A DNA stretch of 51,040 bases, taken from assembly GCA_003696425.1 (NCBI GenBank), contig RFHI01000259.1, forward strand, positions 1 through 51,040, read 5' to 3'. Every line of letters begins with the position of its first letter. Within the stretch, counting starts at the first letter, position 1. Of the stretch, positions 9,904 through 19,659 are shown piece by piece. The notes beneath the pieces were generated by a model. It was given only the letters and a program-made list of their open reading frames with translations, was not told where the DNA came from and did not search any database. Both the position numbers and the translations under genes were made by a program. The stretch is from Candidatus Dadabacteria bacterium. Lineage in GTDB: Bacteria > Bdellovibrionota_C > UBA2361 > J046.

Positions 9904-10649
9904 TAATCGGATGAATCTTTCGTATACAGTCGACGATTTTGGCCCGCGACCGACCAGATCTATTCGCTACGGCTGTTATAGTTGAAGAGAGGCTGGCTAT
10001 TAGGGTGCATTACATTTACGTGGGGGTAACCGTCAGGATTGATTGGTTAACATACTGTTATATTTTAAGAAGAGTGAATTATCAGGGCAGATTTTTCTTA
10101 AGTAAACCGGTGCGTCGTGGCTAAATTGCAGCCAAAGAGAGTTTTTTGTATTAGTTATGTCCGGAGTTGTTACCCTTTAATAGATGAATGCAGCCAGTTT
10201 ACTGGCTGCAAATTTACAGCTGGCCAGTGAGCTTTAATTTACACCTGGCTTACGCCGGGCGTACTCATCCCCTTATTAGCGAAAACAATGTGCGCCTGAC
10301 CACTGTCTAACGAGTAAACACCCCATACGATTAAACCAGCTGCTTCTTATATCCGAACTTAGCTGCTTTGACGTTGCTACCCCAGCCCGGCGTCTTGACT
10401 CCTCCCTCTGTGCTTATATTTCTGCGAATTTACCCGCGCTAACATAGAACCAGGCAAGCCTGACGGCCACTTCTACGGATTTTATTCTCTACAGCTATCG
10501 GGTTGATTGTATGACGCCTTATGAGTTGTTAGATATGTTAATTTTATGTAGGGAGTGGCAACTGAATATATTTAATTACTTCCATCAATTAGTGGGCTAA
10601 CCTGATTTTTTTGTTGATAGTTTTAAAAGGGGCACGATATAAGAACGGT

Positions 10650-11339
10650 ATGGATATTCCCACAGACAACCAGAACGTAGCGGTTACTTCCTCTGATACG
10701 CCTGCCTCAGATTCAGGTGGAAGTGATATTAATATAGGTGTAGTACTGAAAGAGTCATGGAGACTTACTTCAGGAGTGAAGGGCAAGTTTATTGGCGCTG
10801 TTGTTGTTGCTGTGGCAATTACTCTTGTGCTTGAAGCCCTGCTGGGTATTGCAAGTAATTATGCAGGGGGAATAGTAGCGGTAATAGCAGTTTTTATATA
10901 TGTGGGCATCACGGCTGTCTTTATGACCGGTATTATGGTTATGGGAATTAAAAGGGCCAGTGGTCAAGAGATTGTTGTTAATGACGTTTTTGCATTTTTC
11001 CCGAAGTTCCTGAAGCTGCTCTTTACCTATGTTGCAGTGGCAGTGCTGGTAATGGTGGGGACGGTTCTTCTGGTGCTTCCAGGGATTTATCTGGCAGTGG
11101 CATATATATTTGCTTTGCCGCTGGTTGCCCTTGAGGATCTGGGGATCTGGGAAGCTCTGGAAAAATCCCGTAAAAAAGTGACCACCTACTGGTTCAGCTA
11201 TTTTGGCTGGTCTTTTGTGATTATGATTATTTTGTGGCTAAGCGCACTGCCGCTTGGAATTGGTCTTATCTGGACTTTACCGATGGCCTGTATAGGGTAC
11301 GGAATTCTTTACCGTAATGCTTTTTCTGGTCGCGGCTAG
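10650..11339 (+). CDS. Small integral membrane protein of unknown function (DUF975-like topology)
   Basis: About 230 aa with several TM helices and LVLPGIYLAVAYIFALPLVALEDLGIWEALEKSRK, typical of this membrane-protein class. ATG at 10650 preferred over 10611. Confidence 0.6.
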   Translation: MDIPTDNQNVAVTSSDTPASDSGGSDINIGVVLKESWRLTSGVKGKFIGAVVVAVAITLVLEALLGIASNYAGGIVAVIAVFIYVGITAVFMTGIMVMGIKRASGQEIVVNDVFAFFPKFLKLLFTYVAVAVLVMVGTVLLVLPGIYLAVAYIFALPLVALEDLGIWEALEKSRKKVTTYWFSYFGWSFVIMIILWLSALPLGIGLIWTLPMACIGYGILYRNAFSGRG

Positions 11340-11357
11340 CACGATATTTTTTGTTTT

Positions 11358-13307
11358 TTACTGTTCCTGTAGTTCCGGTATGTCTTTAAAAAGCTCAAGT
11401 GCCTCAGGGTTTGCAAGCGCTTCTATATTTTTAACCTGACGGTTATGGACTATATCCCTTACAGCCAGCTCTACAGTTTTACCGCTTCTGGTACGCGGAA
11501 TATCAGTGACCTGAATAATCTTTTTTGGCACATGAAAAGGTGATGCACCACTTCGTATTGTAGCTTTTATCCGATCTGTTAGAGCCTGGTCTAACTTAAT
11601 ACCAGGCTTTAGCACGACAAAAAGCACCACACGTACATCGCCATCCCACTCCTGCCCGATTACAACGCTATCAGTAACTTCAGGAATTTTCTCTACCTGG
11701 CGGTATATCTCTGCTGTGCCGATTCTAACACCGCCCGGATTAAGAACAGCATCAGAGCGGCCATAAATAATCATCCCTCCACTCTCTTTTAATTCAACGT
11801 AATCGCCGTGATGCCAGACACCGGGAAAGCGCTCAAAGTAGGCCCTCCTGTAACGCTTATTATCGGGGTCATTCCAGAATCCGATTGGCATGGAGGGGAA
11901 AGGGGCCGTGCAGACCAGCTCCCCTTTTTCACCTACTACGGGTTTGCCCTGTTCATTATATACTTCAACTTTGTATCCCAGACTGCGGGTCTGAAGCTCG
12001 CCCCGGATAACCGGAATAAGCGGACACCCCAGCGCAAAGCAGCCGATTATGTCAGTGCCTCCGGAAATTGAGGAAAGCCTTACCCCGGGATTTATTTTCT
12101 CATAAACAAAATCAAAGTTTTCCGGAAGAAGCGGCGAGCCGGTTGAGAGCATGGTTTTGATTGAGTTTAAATCAAATTCCTCTGCCGGAACCAGGCCGGA
12201 CTTTTCTACAGTTGAAAGAAATTTGGGGTTTGTCCCGAAGACAGTTATCTTTTCTTCTTCAGCAATTTCGAAGAGAATCCTGTTATTTTTGTGTAGAGGT
12301 GAACCGTCATAAAGCACAACTGTTGCACCGACAGCCAGACTCGAGACCAGCCAGTTCCACATCATCCATCCACAGGTAGTCTGGTAAAAGATACGGTCAT
12401 CAGACTTAAGATCAGTGTGAAGTGATAATTCTTTTAAATGTTCAATAAGTGTTCCGACGGCACTGTGTACTATGCATTTAGGTTTGCCGGTTGTGCCGGA
12501 GGAGAACATGATATAGAGCGGGTGAGAGCCGGGCAGCTGCTCAAAATTTATCCCTGCTTCATTAAATCCAGCAATAAAGTTATCCCAATAGACAGCGTTG
12601 GGTATATCCTGCAAGGAAAAATTTTCACGCGTATAGGGGAACACGACTGTTTTCTGAACAGATGGAATTTGTGCGGAGATTTCTTTTAGTTTTTTAAGTG
12701 AATCAATCTGTTTGTCTTTAAAAAAGTATCCATCAGCAGAAAAAAGTATACGCGGCTCAATCTGGCCAAAGCGATCAAGCACACCAGCAACACCGAAATC
12801 AGGTGAGCAGGAGGACCAGATCGCTCCAAGCGAAACAGTGGCAAGCATGGCTATTACTGCTTCAGGTGTGTTTGGTACAAACCCGGCTATTCGATCCCCG
12901 GCTTTTATTCCTTCTGCACGGAGAGCAGCAGAAAGTTTACTTACTGCCTGATAGAGTTCGCTGTAAGTAAGAGTGCAACGTATTCGATCCTGTCCCCGAA
13001 AAACAATTGCTGGGTGGTCATCGCGGCGGGCCAGGAGGTTTTCAGCAAAATTAAGCCTTGCTCCCGGAAACCATTTAGCTCCCGGCATCTTATCAGGATG
13101 ATCCAGGATTCTGTCAGGCTCCTTTGAACAGCGGATGTTAAAGAATTTCCAGAGCGCCTCCCAGAATGTACGTGCTTCACTTATACTCCATTCATAAAAG
13201 CATCTGTAATCACTCTCTGGTGCGCCGAAATGCTCTGCTGCAAAAGCTATAAAACGGGTAAGGTTTGCACCTTCCTTAATACTCTTATCAGGGGTCCAGA
13301 GAATCAT
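11358..13307 (-). CDS. Acetoacetyl-CoA synthetase (acyl-CoA synthetase family)
   Basis: AMP-binding core YIMFSSGTTGKPKCIVHSAVGTLIEHLKE, FYQTTCGWMMWNWLVSSLA, SGGTDIIGCFALGCPLIPVIRGELQ, C-terminal IPRTRSGKTVELAVRDIV. N-terminus matches the acetoacetate-CoA ligase subgroup. Confidence 0.88.
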   Translation of the reverse strand: MILWTPDKSIKEGANLTRFIAFAAEHFGAPESDYRCFYEWSISEARTFWEALWKFFNIRCSKEPDRILDHPDKMPGAKWFPGARLNFAENLLARRDDHPAIVFRGQDRIRCTLTYSELYQAVSKLSAALRAEGIKAGDRIAGFVPNTPEAVIAMLATVSLGAIWSSCSPDFGVAGVLDRFGQIEPRILFSADGYFFKDKQIDSLKKLKEISAQIPSVQKTVVFPYTRENFSLQDIPNAVYWDNFIAGFNEAGINFEQLPGSHPLYIMFSSGTTGKPKCIVHSAVGTLIEHLKELSLHTDLKSDDRIFYQTTCGWMMWNWLVSSLAVGATVVLYDGSPLHKNNRILFEIAEEEKITVFGTNPKFLSTVEKSGLVPAEEFDLNSIKTMLSTGSPLLPENFDFVYEKINPGVRLSSISGGTDIIGCFALGCPLIPVIRGELQTRSLGYKVEVYNEQGKPVVGEKGELVCTAPFPSMPIGFWNDPDNKRYRRAYFERFPGVWHHGDYVELKESGGMIIYGRSDAVLNPGGVRIGTAEIYRQVEKIPEVTDSVVIGQEWDGDVRVVLFVVLKPGIKLDQALTDRIKATIRSGASPFHVPKKIIQVTDIPRTRSGKTVELAVRDIVHNRQVKNIEALANPEALELFKDIPELQEQ

Positions 13308-13563
13308 ATGCTCTACAAGCTAATAGAATGTTTTTGGAGAGACGGGCTTAAGGTTAGCAGAAGCATGAGCTTAACTTCAAACTGTACCTGATTAACCCAA
13401 TCTGCTTATGCAGCCGCAAGCCGGCGAGAACCACGAAATTAGAGACGCTGTTTTATTTATTTTGGCAGTATAGTTTCTTTTTATAATTTGCATAGGTTTA
13501 AAAGTATGCTTTTTTACGGTATGAAATTTGAGTGTGATTTAGGCTGATACATATTAGTAAATT

Positions 13564-14211
13564 ATGGCGCGTAAAGTTTCTGGTATAGTGATTTTTGTTG
13601 TGGTCGTTACAGGTTTTATTGGACTTTTAATGGTCGCATATCCGCTTAAAGCTGATCAGTCTTCCAGCTATAACAAAATTGGCAAGAGAGCCGGAGTTTA
13701 TAATGACGGCCAGGCAGCACTCTGGGATCTAAATATTCTCGATCACTTTCACTACTTTGGGCCTGAAGCGCGTGCCCGCGGTTACCGGCCTGAGCAGCCA
13801 ATTAAGTTCAGTCACGTAACCCATGTTCAAAAAAATAAAATTGAGTGCCAGTTCTGTCACTGGTCGGTAACAAAGTCTCCCTATGCGACAATACCTGAAG
13901 TAGAAGTCTGTATGGGCTGCCACAAGATGGTAAAGGGTACAAGCGATCAGCAGAAAACTGAGATTGCTAAAGTCGAAAAATACTATAACGAAGGAAAAGC
14001 AATTCCCTGGCAGAAGGTTCACGTAATGCCTGATTATGTTCATTTTAATCATAAGAGGCATATTAAGGCCGGGATGGGCTGTCAGGAGTGTCACGGACAG
14101 ATTCCTGAGATGCCTGTGGTGGAGAGAGTCTCATCGATGAAGATGGGCTGGTGCGTGTCGTGTCACAGACATGAGGGCACAAGCATTGATTGCGCAACCT
14201 GCCATTATTAA
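13564..14211 (+). CDS. actA: Alternative complex III subunit ActA, pentaheme cytochrome c
   Basis: Five CxxCH motifs (CQFCH, CMGCH, CQECH, CVSCH, CATCH), N-terminal TM anchor, first gene of an act-ordered cluster. Confidence 0.9.
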   Translation: MARKVSGIVIFVVVVTGFIGLLMVAYPLKADQSSSYNKIGKRAGVYNDGQAALWDLNILDHFHYFGPEARARGYRPEQPIKFSHVTHVQKNKIECQFCHWSVTKSPYATIPEVEVCMGCHKMVKGTSDQQKTEIAKVEKYYNEGKAIPWQKVHVMPDYVHFNHKRHIKAGMGCQECHGQIPEMPVVERVSSMKMGWCVSCHRHEGTSIDCATCHY

Positions 14212-14255
14212 AAAGGGAATATTAATACGGGTTTTCTAAGAGACTGTTAAGAGTA

Positions 14256-17252
14256 ATGGAAAGTAAACTGGTAAAAATCAACAAACGCAGGAAAGCCGAA
14301 AAAAAAGAGGGGATTTCAAGGCGTAGCTTTATTAAATCGCTTGGGGCGGCCGGAGCTGCTGGTATAGCGGGTTGCGCTGATAACCCTGCACAGAAAATCC
14401 TGCCCTTTGTTAAAGGGGATACTACACAGATCCCGGGTGTTGCGGTCTGGTACAGTTCGACCTGTAAGGAATGCAGTGCAGGTTGTGGCATTCAGGTCAG
14501 AACGCGTGAGGGGCGTGCAGTTAAGATTGAGGGTAACAGGGAAAATCCTGTAAATCGTGGTGGCCTCTGTGCACTCGGCCAGGCAGCACTTCAGAGTCTT
14601 TACGATCCTGATCGCATCAGGGAGCCGCTTAAAAAGGTCAGTGAAGGTGGCCGCGAGATTTTTAAACCAATCTCCTGGGAGGACGCATTTTCTGAAGTTG
14701 CTGAAGCCCTGAAAGAAGAGGGTTATAAAGCTTTTCTTGCAGGTGAGCTGACAGGCACTGTGGCGGATCTCTGGGACAGCTGGTGTCAGGACCATGATAT
14801 TCAACAGGCTGTTTACGATCCGATGCAGCCGGTTGATCTTGCAAGAGCTTCTGAGCTTACCTTTGGCCACTATGGAATTCCCAAATACAATTTTGAAAAG
14901 GCCGAGGTAATAGTAAGCTTTGGTGCAGATTTTTTGGAAACATGGATCTCGCCTGTTGAGTATGCCCGCGGTTGGGCCGCTGGAAGAAAACCTGGTAATG
15001 TTTCACGGGTAATTCATATTGAACCAAGACTCTCTCTTACTGCAGCCAATGCAGATAAGTGGATCAGATCAAAGCCTGGAAGCGAAACAGCTGTGGCGCT
15101 GGCTGTTTTAAAACTTTTAGTAGAGAGAGGAAACGGCAAGAATTTAAGTGAGTCCGTAATAAACAGGCTTAAAAAGCTTGTTTCAAAAGTCAATATCGAA
15201 GAGGTGGCATATGTCAGCGGCATTAAAAGGTCTACAGTACTTTTAATAGCTGACTATCTCCATCAGGCTCGTAGTTCACTGGTGCTGGCAGGAGGTCCTG
15301 CAGCTTCAAAAGAGAGGCCGCTAGGGCTTTTTGTTGCAGTTAATTTTATCAATATGGTCCTTAAGAACGTTGGCAGGACTGTTGATATCAGCCGGATGAG
15401 AAAGCCGCGAACGTCAGTTAGAAAAGTATCAGAGCTTGTGGCTGCAATGGATAAAGCCAAGGTTAAGACTCTCTTGGTTTATGCTACCAACCCCGCCTTC
15501 TCTTTGCCACAGAGCTATAATTTCCGCTACGCAGCTAAAAAAGTTTCTAAGATTATCAGTTTCGCAAGCCATATGGATGAGACTGCAAAACTGGCGGATA
15601 TTATTCTGCCTGCGCATCACTCACTTGAGGAGTGGGGTGATGCTCATCCCTTTAATGGTGTTTATGGGCTGACGCAGCCCGTTATGCGACCTGTCTTTAA
15701 TACCCGTTCCTTTGGGGATATGCTGATTACGCTTTCTGAGAAAAGCGGGAATAAAAAGGCTGCTTACGGTGCTGCAAATTTTGAAGAGTATTTAAAAAAT
15801 GCATGGAAGAAAATTCATGTTACCTCGGGAAGTGCGGAGAGTTTTAAGTCTTTCTGGCTTAAGGCTGTAGAGAGAGGTGGATACTTTGAAGATCTTGAAA
15901 AACACATTCCCGTAAGAGTTTCAGTAAAAGATGAGGCTTATACTGTTGTAGCTGAGAGTTTTAAAGAACCGGAGCATGATCACGGGTTAATGTTGTATGC
16001 GTATCCTTCGGTTCGTTCATTTGACGGGCGTGCAGCTAACAGACCCTGGCTGCAGGAGCTTCCCGATCCGGTAACAAAGATTGTCTGGGACAGCTGGGCT
16101 GAAATTCATCCTGAAACTGCCGGGAAAGCCGGCATTAAAAATGGGGATCTTGTGGCAGTAAGAAATAAATACGGCGATCTCAAGCTGGCTGCCTATATAA
16201 CGGAAAATGTAGATCAGGGCATTGTCGCCGTTCCGCTCGGGCAGGGTCATACAGAATACGGTCGTTATGCGCGGCTTGTTAAGGGCGGTAATGTTTATGA
16301 TCTGCTTCAAACAGGAGAGGATTCCGATGGGGTCGTTCTGCTTGGCTCTCATGTTGAAATTAAACGTCTGCCAGGGCGTCCAAAGCTGGTTAATACCCAG
16401 GGTAGCGATTCGCAGCACGGTCGTGGACTTGCCCGTACAGCTATAGTGGCGGCCACAGCAGCTTCGCACTCAAATGGACACAATGGCGGTCATCACGCCC
16501 ATCAGGAAGGTCACCATGAAATTAAGCAGATGTATGTACAGAGAGAACATCCTGTATATGAATGGGGTATGGTGGTAGATCTCGCTGCTTGTACCGGGTG
16601 TTCTGCCTGTGTAGTTGCCTGTTACGCTGAAAATAATATCGCTGTTGTCGGAAAAGACGTTTGCTGGCAGGGACGTGAGATGTCCTGGCTGAGAATTGAC
16701 CGTTATTATGAGAAAAAGGGTGAGGAGCTGCGGGTAAGTTTTCAGCCGATGATGTGTCAGCACTGTAACAATGCTCCCTGCGAACCGGTTTGTCCGGTTT
16801 ATGCAACCTATCATAATGAGGACGGGTTGAATGTGATGGTTTATAACCGTTGTGTTGGTACGCGTTATTGCTCAAATAACTGTACCTATAAAGTACGGCG
16901 ATATAACTGGTATGAATTTAAACTTCCTGAGCCACTTAACTGGCAGGTTAACCCGGATGTCACCAAGCGTACTGCCGGAGTGATGGAAAAATGCACTTTT
17001 TGCATACAGCGTATAAATGAAGCTAAAGATATCGCAAAAGATCAGGGCCGGCTTGTTGAGGACGGTGAGATTCAGCCCGCCTGTGTACAGAGCTGCCCGA
17101 CAGAGGCGCTGGTGTTTGGGAATCTTAAAGACCCAAATAGTCGTGTAAGCAGGCTGGCGAAGTCAGGACGAGGCTACAAGGTGCTAGATCATCACATTAA
17201 TACACAACCTTCGGTTACATATCTTGAGGATTTAAAGTGGGAGATAACTTAA
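14256..17252 (+). CDS. actB: Alternative complex III subunit ActB, molybdopterin-oxidoreductase-like plus Fe-S subunit
   Basis: Tat-type RRSFIKSLGAAGAAGIAGC, CKECSAGCGIQVRTREGRAVKIEGN, then a ferredoxin-like C-terminal part with CTGCSACVVACYAENNI, CQHCNNAPCEPVCPVYAT, CVGTRYCSNNC, CTFCIQRI. Confidence 0.92.
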   Translation: MESKLVKINKRRKAEKKEGISRRSFIKSLGAAGAAGIAGCADNPAQKILPFVKGDTTQIPGVAVWYSSTCKECSAGCGIQVRTREGRAVKIEGNRENPVNRGGLCALGQAALQSLYDPDRIREPLKKVSEGGREIFKPISWEDAFSEVAEALKEEGYKAFLAGELTGTVADLWDSWCQDHDIQQAVYDPMQPVDLARASELTFGHYGIPKYNFEKAEVIVSFGADFLETWISPVEYARGWAAGRKPGNVSRVIHIEPRLSLTAANADKWIRSKPGSETAVALAVLKLLVERGNGKNLSESVINRLKKLVSKVNIEEVAYVSGIKRSTVLLIADYLHQARSSLVLAGGPAASKERPLGLFVAVNFINMVLKNVGRTVDISRMRKPRTSVRKVSELVAAMDKAKVKTLLVYATNPAFSLPQSYNFRYAAKKVSKIISFASHMDETAKLADIILPAHHSLEEWGDAHPFNGVYGLTQPVMRPVFNTRSFGDMLITLSEKSGNKKAAYGAANFEEYLKNAWKKIHVTSGSAESFKSFWLKAVERGGYFEDLEKHIPVRVSVKDEAYTVVAESFKEPEHDHGLMLYAYPSVRSFDGRAANRPWLQELPDPVTKIVWDSWAEIHPETAGKAGIKNGDLVAVRNKYGDLKLAAYITENVDQGIVAVPLGQGHTEYGRYARLVKGGNVYDLLQTGEDSDGVVLLGSHVEIKRLPGRPKLVNTQGSDSQHGRGLARTAIVAATAASHSNGHNGGHHAHQEGHHEIKQMYVQREHPVYEWGMVVDLAACTGCSACVVACYAENNIAVVGKDVCWQGREMSWLRIDRYYEKKGEELRVSFQPMMCQHCNNAPCEPVCPVYATYHNEDGLNVMVYNRCVGTRYCSNNCTYKVRRYNWYEFKLPEPLNWQVNPDVTKRTAGVMEKCTFCIQRINEAKDIAKDQGRLVEDGEIQPACVQSCPTEALVFGNLKDPNSRVSRLAKSGRGYKVLDHHINTQPSVTYLEDLKWEIT

Positions 17253-17258
17253 GGCGCT

Positions 17259-18611
17259 ATGGGAGAGGCAGCAAAAAAAGAGATAGGCTATAAGGACGTA
17301 AACGATCAGGTTTTGCGTATGCTGGAGCCGCCCGGAGCGGGCTGGTATATTCAGCTGTTTATCTGCGTTGCGCTGGTGATTGTTGGGTTTTTCTGTTGGA
17401 CCAGGCAGCTTCTGTTTGGAATGGGAATGGCTGGTATTGCCCATCCGATTATGTGGGGGGTGTATATTACTAACTTTGTATTCTGGGTTGGTATTGCGCA
17501 TTCAGGTACGCTGATTTCAGCAGTACTTTATCTTTTCCGAGCAAAGTTCCGCCAGCCGATTTACAGACTGGCAGAGGCAATGACAGTTTTCGCTGTAATG
17601 ACTGCCGGGCTTTTTCCGATAATTCACGTTGGCCGTCCGTGGTTTGCATACTGGCTTATGCCGTATCCGAATGAACGTGCACTGTGGCCAAACTTCAGGT
17701 CACCGCTGGTCTGGGATGTCTTTGCGATTTCAACTTATTTTACCGTTTCAGCGGTGTTTTTCATAGTGGGCCTTATTCCCGACATTGCTGCTGCACGTGA
17801 TCGCGCTAAAACTTTTTTCAGGAAGATGCTTTACTCGATCACATCCGTGGGCTGGACCGGAAGCCACTCAAACTGGCGCCATTACATGGCCGGGTACCTG
17901 CTTTTTGCAGCATTTGCAACGCCGCTGGTGGTTTCAGTACACAGTGTAGTGTCGTGGGACTTTGCTATGGGTAATGTGCCTGGCTGGCATGCCACTATAT
18001 TTCCGCCTTACTTTGTGGCTGGTGCAATTTTTTCGGGGGTTGCAATGGTGTTGACGCTTATTATCCCCTTAAGGCGGGTTTTTAAGCTGCACGATCTTAT
18101 TCGCCCCGAGCACTTTGATGCTATGAGTAAGCTTATAATGCTCACAAGCGGGATAGTTACTTATTCTTATCTGACGGAGTTCTATACGGCCTGGTTTAGT
18201 AATAACATCTTTGAGCGTTACCAGTTCTGGTTCAGGCCCTTTGGAGAATTTAAGGCTGCATTTTGGGGGATGGCCTTCTGTAACTGTATTGCGCCGCTTA
18301 GCCTCTGGATAAAACCGCTCAGGACCAACATTACGCACCTATTTATTCTCTCTATTATTATAAATATTGGTATGTGGCTTGAGCGCTTTAATATTATTTT
18401 CACTTCGCTTGCGCGCGAGTTCGTTCCTGCTGCCTGGGGAGGGTATAACTTTTCCTGGGTGGAGTTTGGAATAACTATAGGTGCTTTTGGCTGGTTTGGA
18501 ATGTGGATGACGCTTTTTATTAAGTTTTTTCCGGCAGTGGCAATTACTGAAATTAAGGAGGTTATGCCTGTTCCGATGAGGAACCCGGAAGCTGCCGGGC
18601 AGCATCATTAA
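17259..18611 (+). CDS. actC: Alternative complex III subunit ActC, NrfD/PsrC-like membrane protein
   Basis: 450 aa multi-TM; WIGIAHSGTLISA-like region (FVFWVGIAHSGTLISAVLYLFRAKFR), HVGRPWFAYWLMPYPNE, SVHSVVSWDFA; position after actB. Confidence 0.9.
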   Translation: MGEAAKKEIGYKDVNDQVLRMLEPPGAGWYIQLFICVALVIVGFFCWTRQLLFGMGMAGIAHPIMWGVYITNFVFWVGIAHSGTLISAVLYLFRAKFRQPIYRLAEAMTVFAVMTAGLFPIIHVGRPWFAYWLMPYPNERALWPNFRSPLVWDVFAISTYFTVSAVFFIVGLIPDIAAARDRAKTFFRKMLYSITSVGWTGSHSNWRHYMAGYLLFAAFATPLVVSVHSVVSWDFAMGNVPGWHATIFPPYFVAGAIFSGVAMVLTLIIPLRRVFKLHDLIRPEHFDAMSKLIMLTSGIVTYSYLTEFYTAWFSNNIFERYQFWFRPFGEFKAAFWGMAFCNCIAPLSLWIKPLRTNITHLFILSIIINIGMWLERFNIIFTSLAREFVPAAWGGYNFSWVEFGITIGAFGWFGMWMTLFIKFFPAVAITEIKEVMPVPMRNPEAAGQHH

Positions 18612-18630
18612 GGACTCATTGAGGAGAGTG

Positions 18631-19143
18631 ATGAAAGGCGAGAAAGCAGTTGTAGGTGTTTTTACATATATGGACGATCTGCTTACTGCGATCGAAAAAG
18701 TGAAAGCTGAGAAAAGGGATTTCCGGGTGTATTCCCCCTTTGCGCACCACCTGATTGAGCATGCAACTTCTCCGGGAAGAAGTCCGGTGAGATTTGTAAA
18801 TGGTACGGGAGCAATGCTGGGGTTAATTGCTGGCTTCGCTCTGGCAATCTGGTGTGCAATGGACTGGCCGCTAAGAGTAAGTGCCAAGGATGTGGTCTCT
18901 ATCCCCGGCTTTGTAGTTATCGGTTATGAGTGTACAATTTTGATAGGCTCGCTGGCGATTCTCGCTGCAATTTTTCATTTTTGCCGTCTTCCGAATATCC
19001 TGCGCAAAGTCGGCTATGACCCCAGGTTCTCTGATGATAAATTTGGTCTTGTGGTTGGATGCAGCAGTGGTGAAGTTGATAAGGTCGAGGCTTCACTAAA
19101 GGATGCCGGTGCTGATGAAGTTGAGGTGCGCGATGGACTTTAG
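18631..19143 (+). CDS. actD: Alternative complex III subunit ActD (DUF3341)
   Basis: VGVFTYMDDLLTAIEKVKAEKRDFRVYSPFAHHLIE and two TM helices; position between actC and actE. ATG at 18631 with upstream GAGGAGAG. Confidence 0.88.
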   Translation: MKGEKAVVGVFTYMDDLLTAIEKVKAEKRDFRVYSPFAHHLIEHATSPGRSPVRFVNGTGAMLGLIAGFALAIWCAMDWPLRVSAKDVVSIPGFVVIGYECTILIGSLAILAAIFHFCRLPNILRKVGYDPRFSDDKFGLVVGCSSGEVDKVEASLKDAGADEVEVRDGL

Positions 19144-19645
19144 GACGGTAAAACAATGGGCGCTGCTGACAGCGTTATTGACGATTATACCTTATAATGC
19201 AGCTCAGGCTCTGCCGTTTAATGATGATATGGTAGATTCCCAGCTTAGAACCGGTTCAATTATGCGGCCCAAGGCCGCCGATAGCGTCCCGCTTGGTTCG
19301 CTCGCGTTTAGAATTGAGAAAAAAGAGGATGCTTTTGATTTAATTAATCCCCAAAAAAGAGATGCTGCTTCTGTCGCACGCGGAAAGCGGCTCTTTGCGG
19401 TCAACTGTTTTCCATGTCACGGCAATATAGAAGCCAAGGAGTATAAGGGTGGCCCGGTATCAGCCAAGTTTATGGTTCCCCCTGATATCTCCGGTGCATA
19501 TTACAAAAATAAAAGTGACGGATATATTTTCGGTACAATCAGATTCGGTGGGCTGGCTGTTATGCCGGCTCTTGGCTGGAAGCTCTCTCAGTCGGAGACC
19601 TGGGATATAGTGAATTATATTAGAAGTGTTCAGGATTCTAAGTAA
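19133..19645 (+). CDS. actE: Alternative complex III subunit ActE, cytochrome c
   Basis: Signal sequence, MVDSQLRTGSIMRPKAADSVP, one CxxCH (CFPCHG), WDIVNYIRSVQ. ATG at 19133 overlaps the actD stop. Confidence 0.87.
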   Translation: MDFRTVKQWALLTALLTIIPYNAAQALPFNDDMVDSQLRTGSIMRPKAADSVPLGSLAFRIEKKEDAFDLINPQKRDAASVARGKRLFAVNCFPCHGNIEAKEYKGGPVSAKFMVPPDISGAYYKNKSDGYIFGTIRFGGLAVMPALGWKLSQSETWDIVNYIRSVQDSK

Positions 19646-19659
19646 GGAGATAAGGGTAA

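Noticed and set aside
9939-10124. 61-aa ORF downstream of nadB
   Set aside because: No convincing ribosome-binding site, no family resemblance, lies in a spacer rich in inverted repeats.
13321-13560. Possible riboswitch-like segment (gcagccgcaagccggcgagaaccacg) upstream of actA
   Set aside because: Superficially like parts of cobalamin or other riboswitch cores, but the remaining conserved boxes are missing on both strands.
14316-14870. 184-aa antisense ORF inside actB
   Set aside because: Lies wholly opposite a strongly supported gene; no family signature, so treated as a shadow ORF. Many other listed antisense ORFs were rejected for the same reason.
18339-18887. 182-aa antisense ORF across actC/actD
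   Set aside because: Composition follows the complementary strand of two well-supported genes; no recognisable domain.
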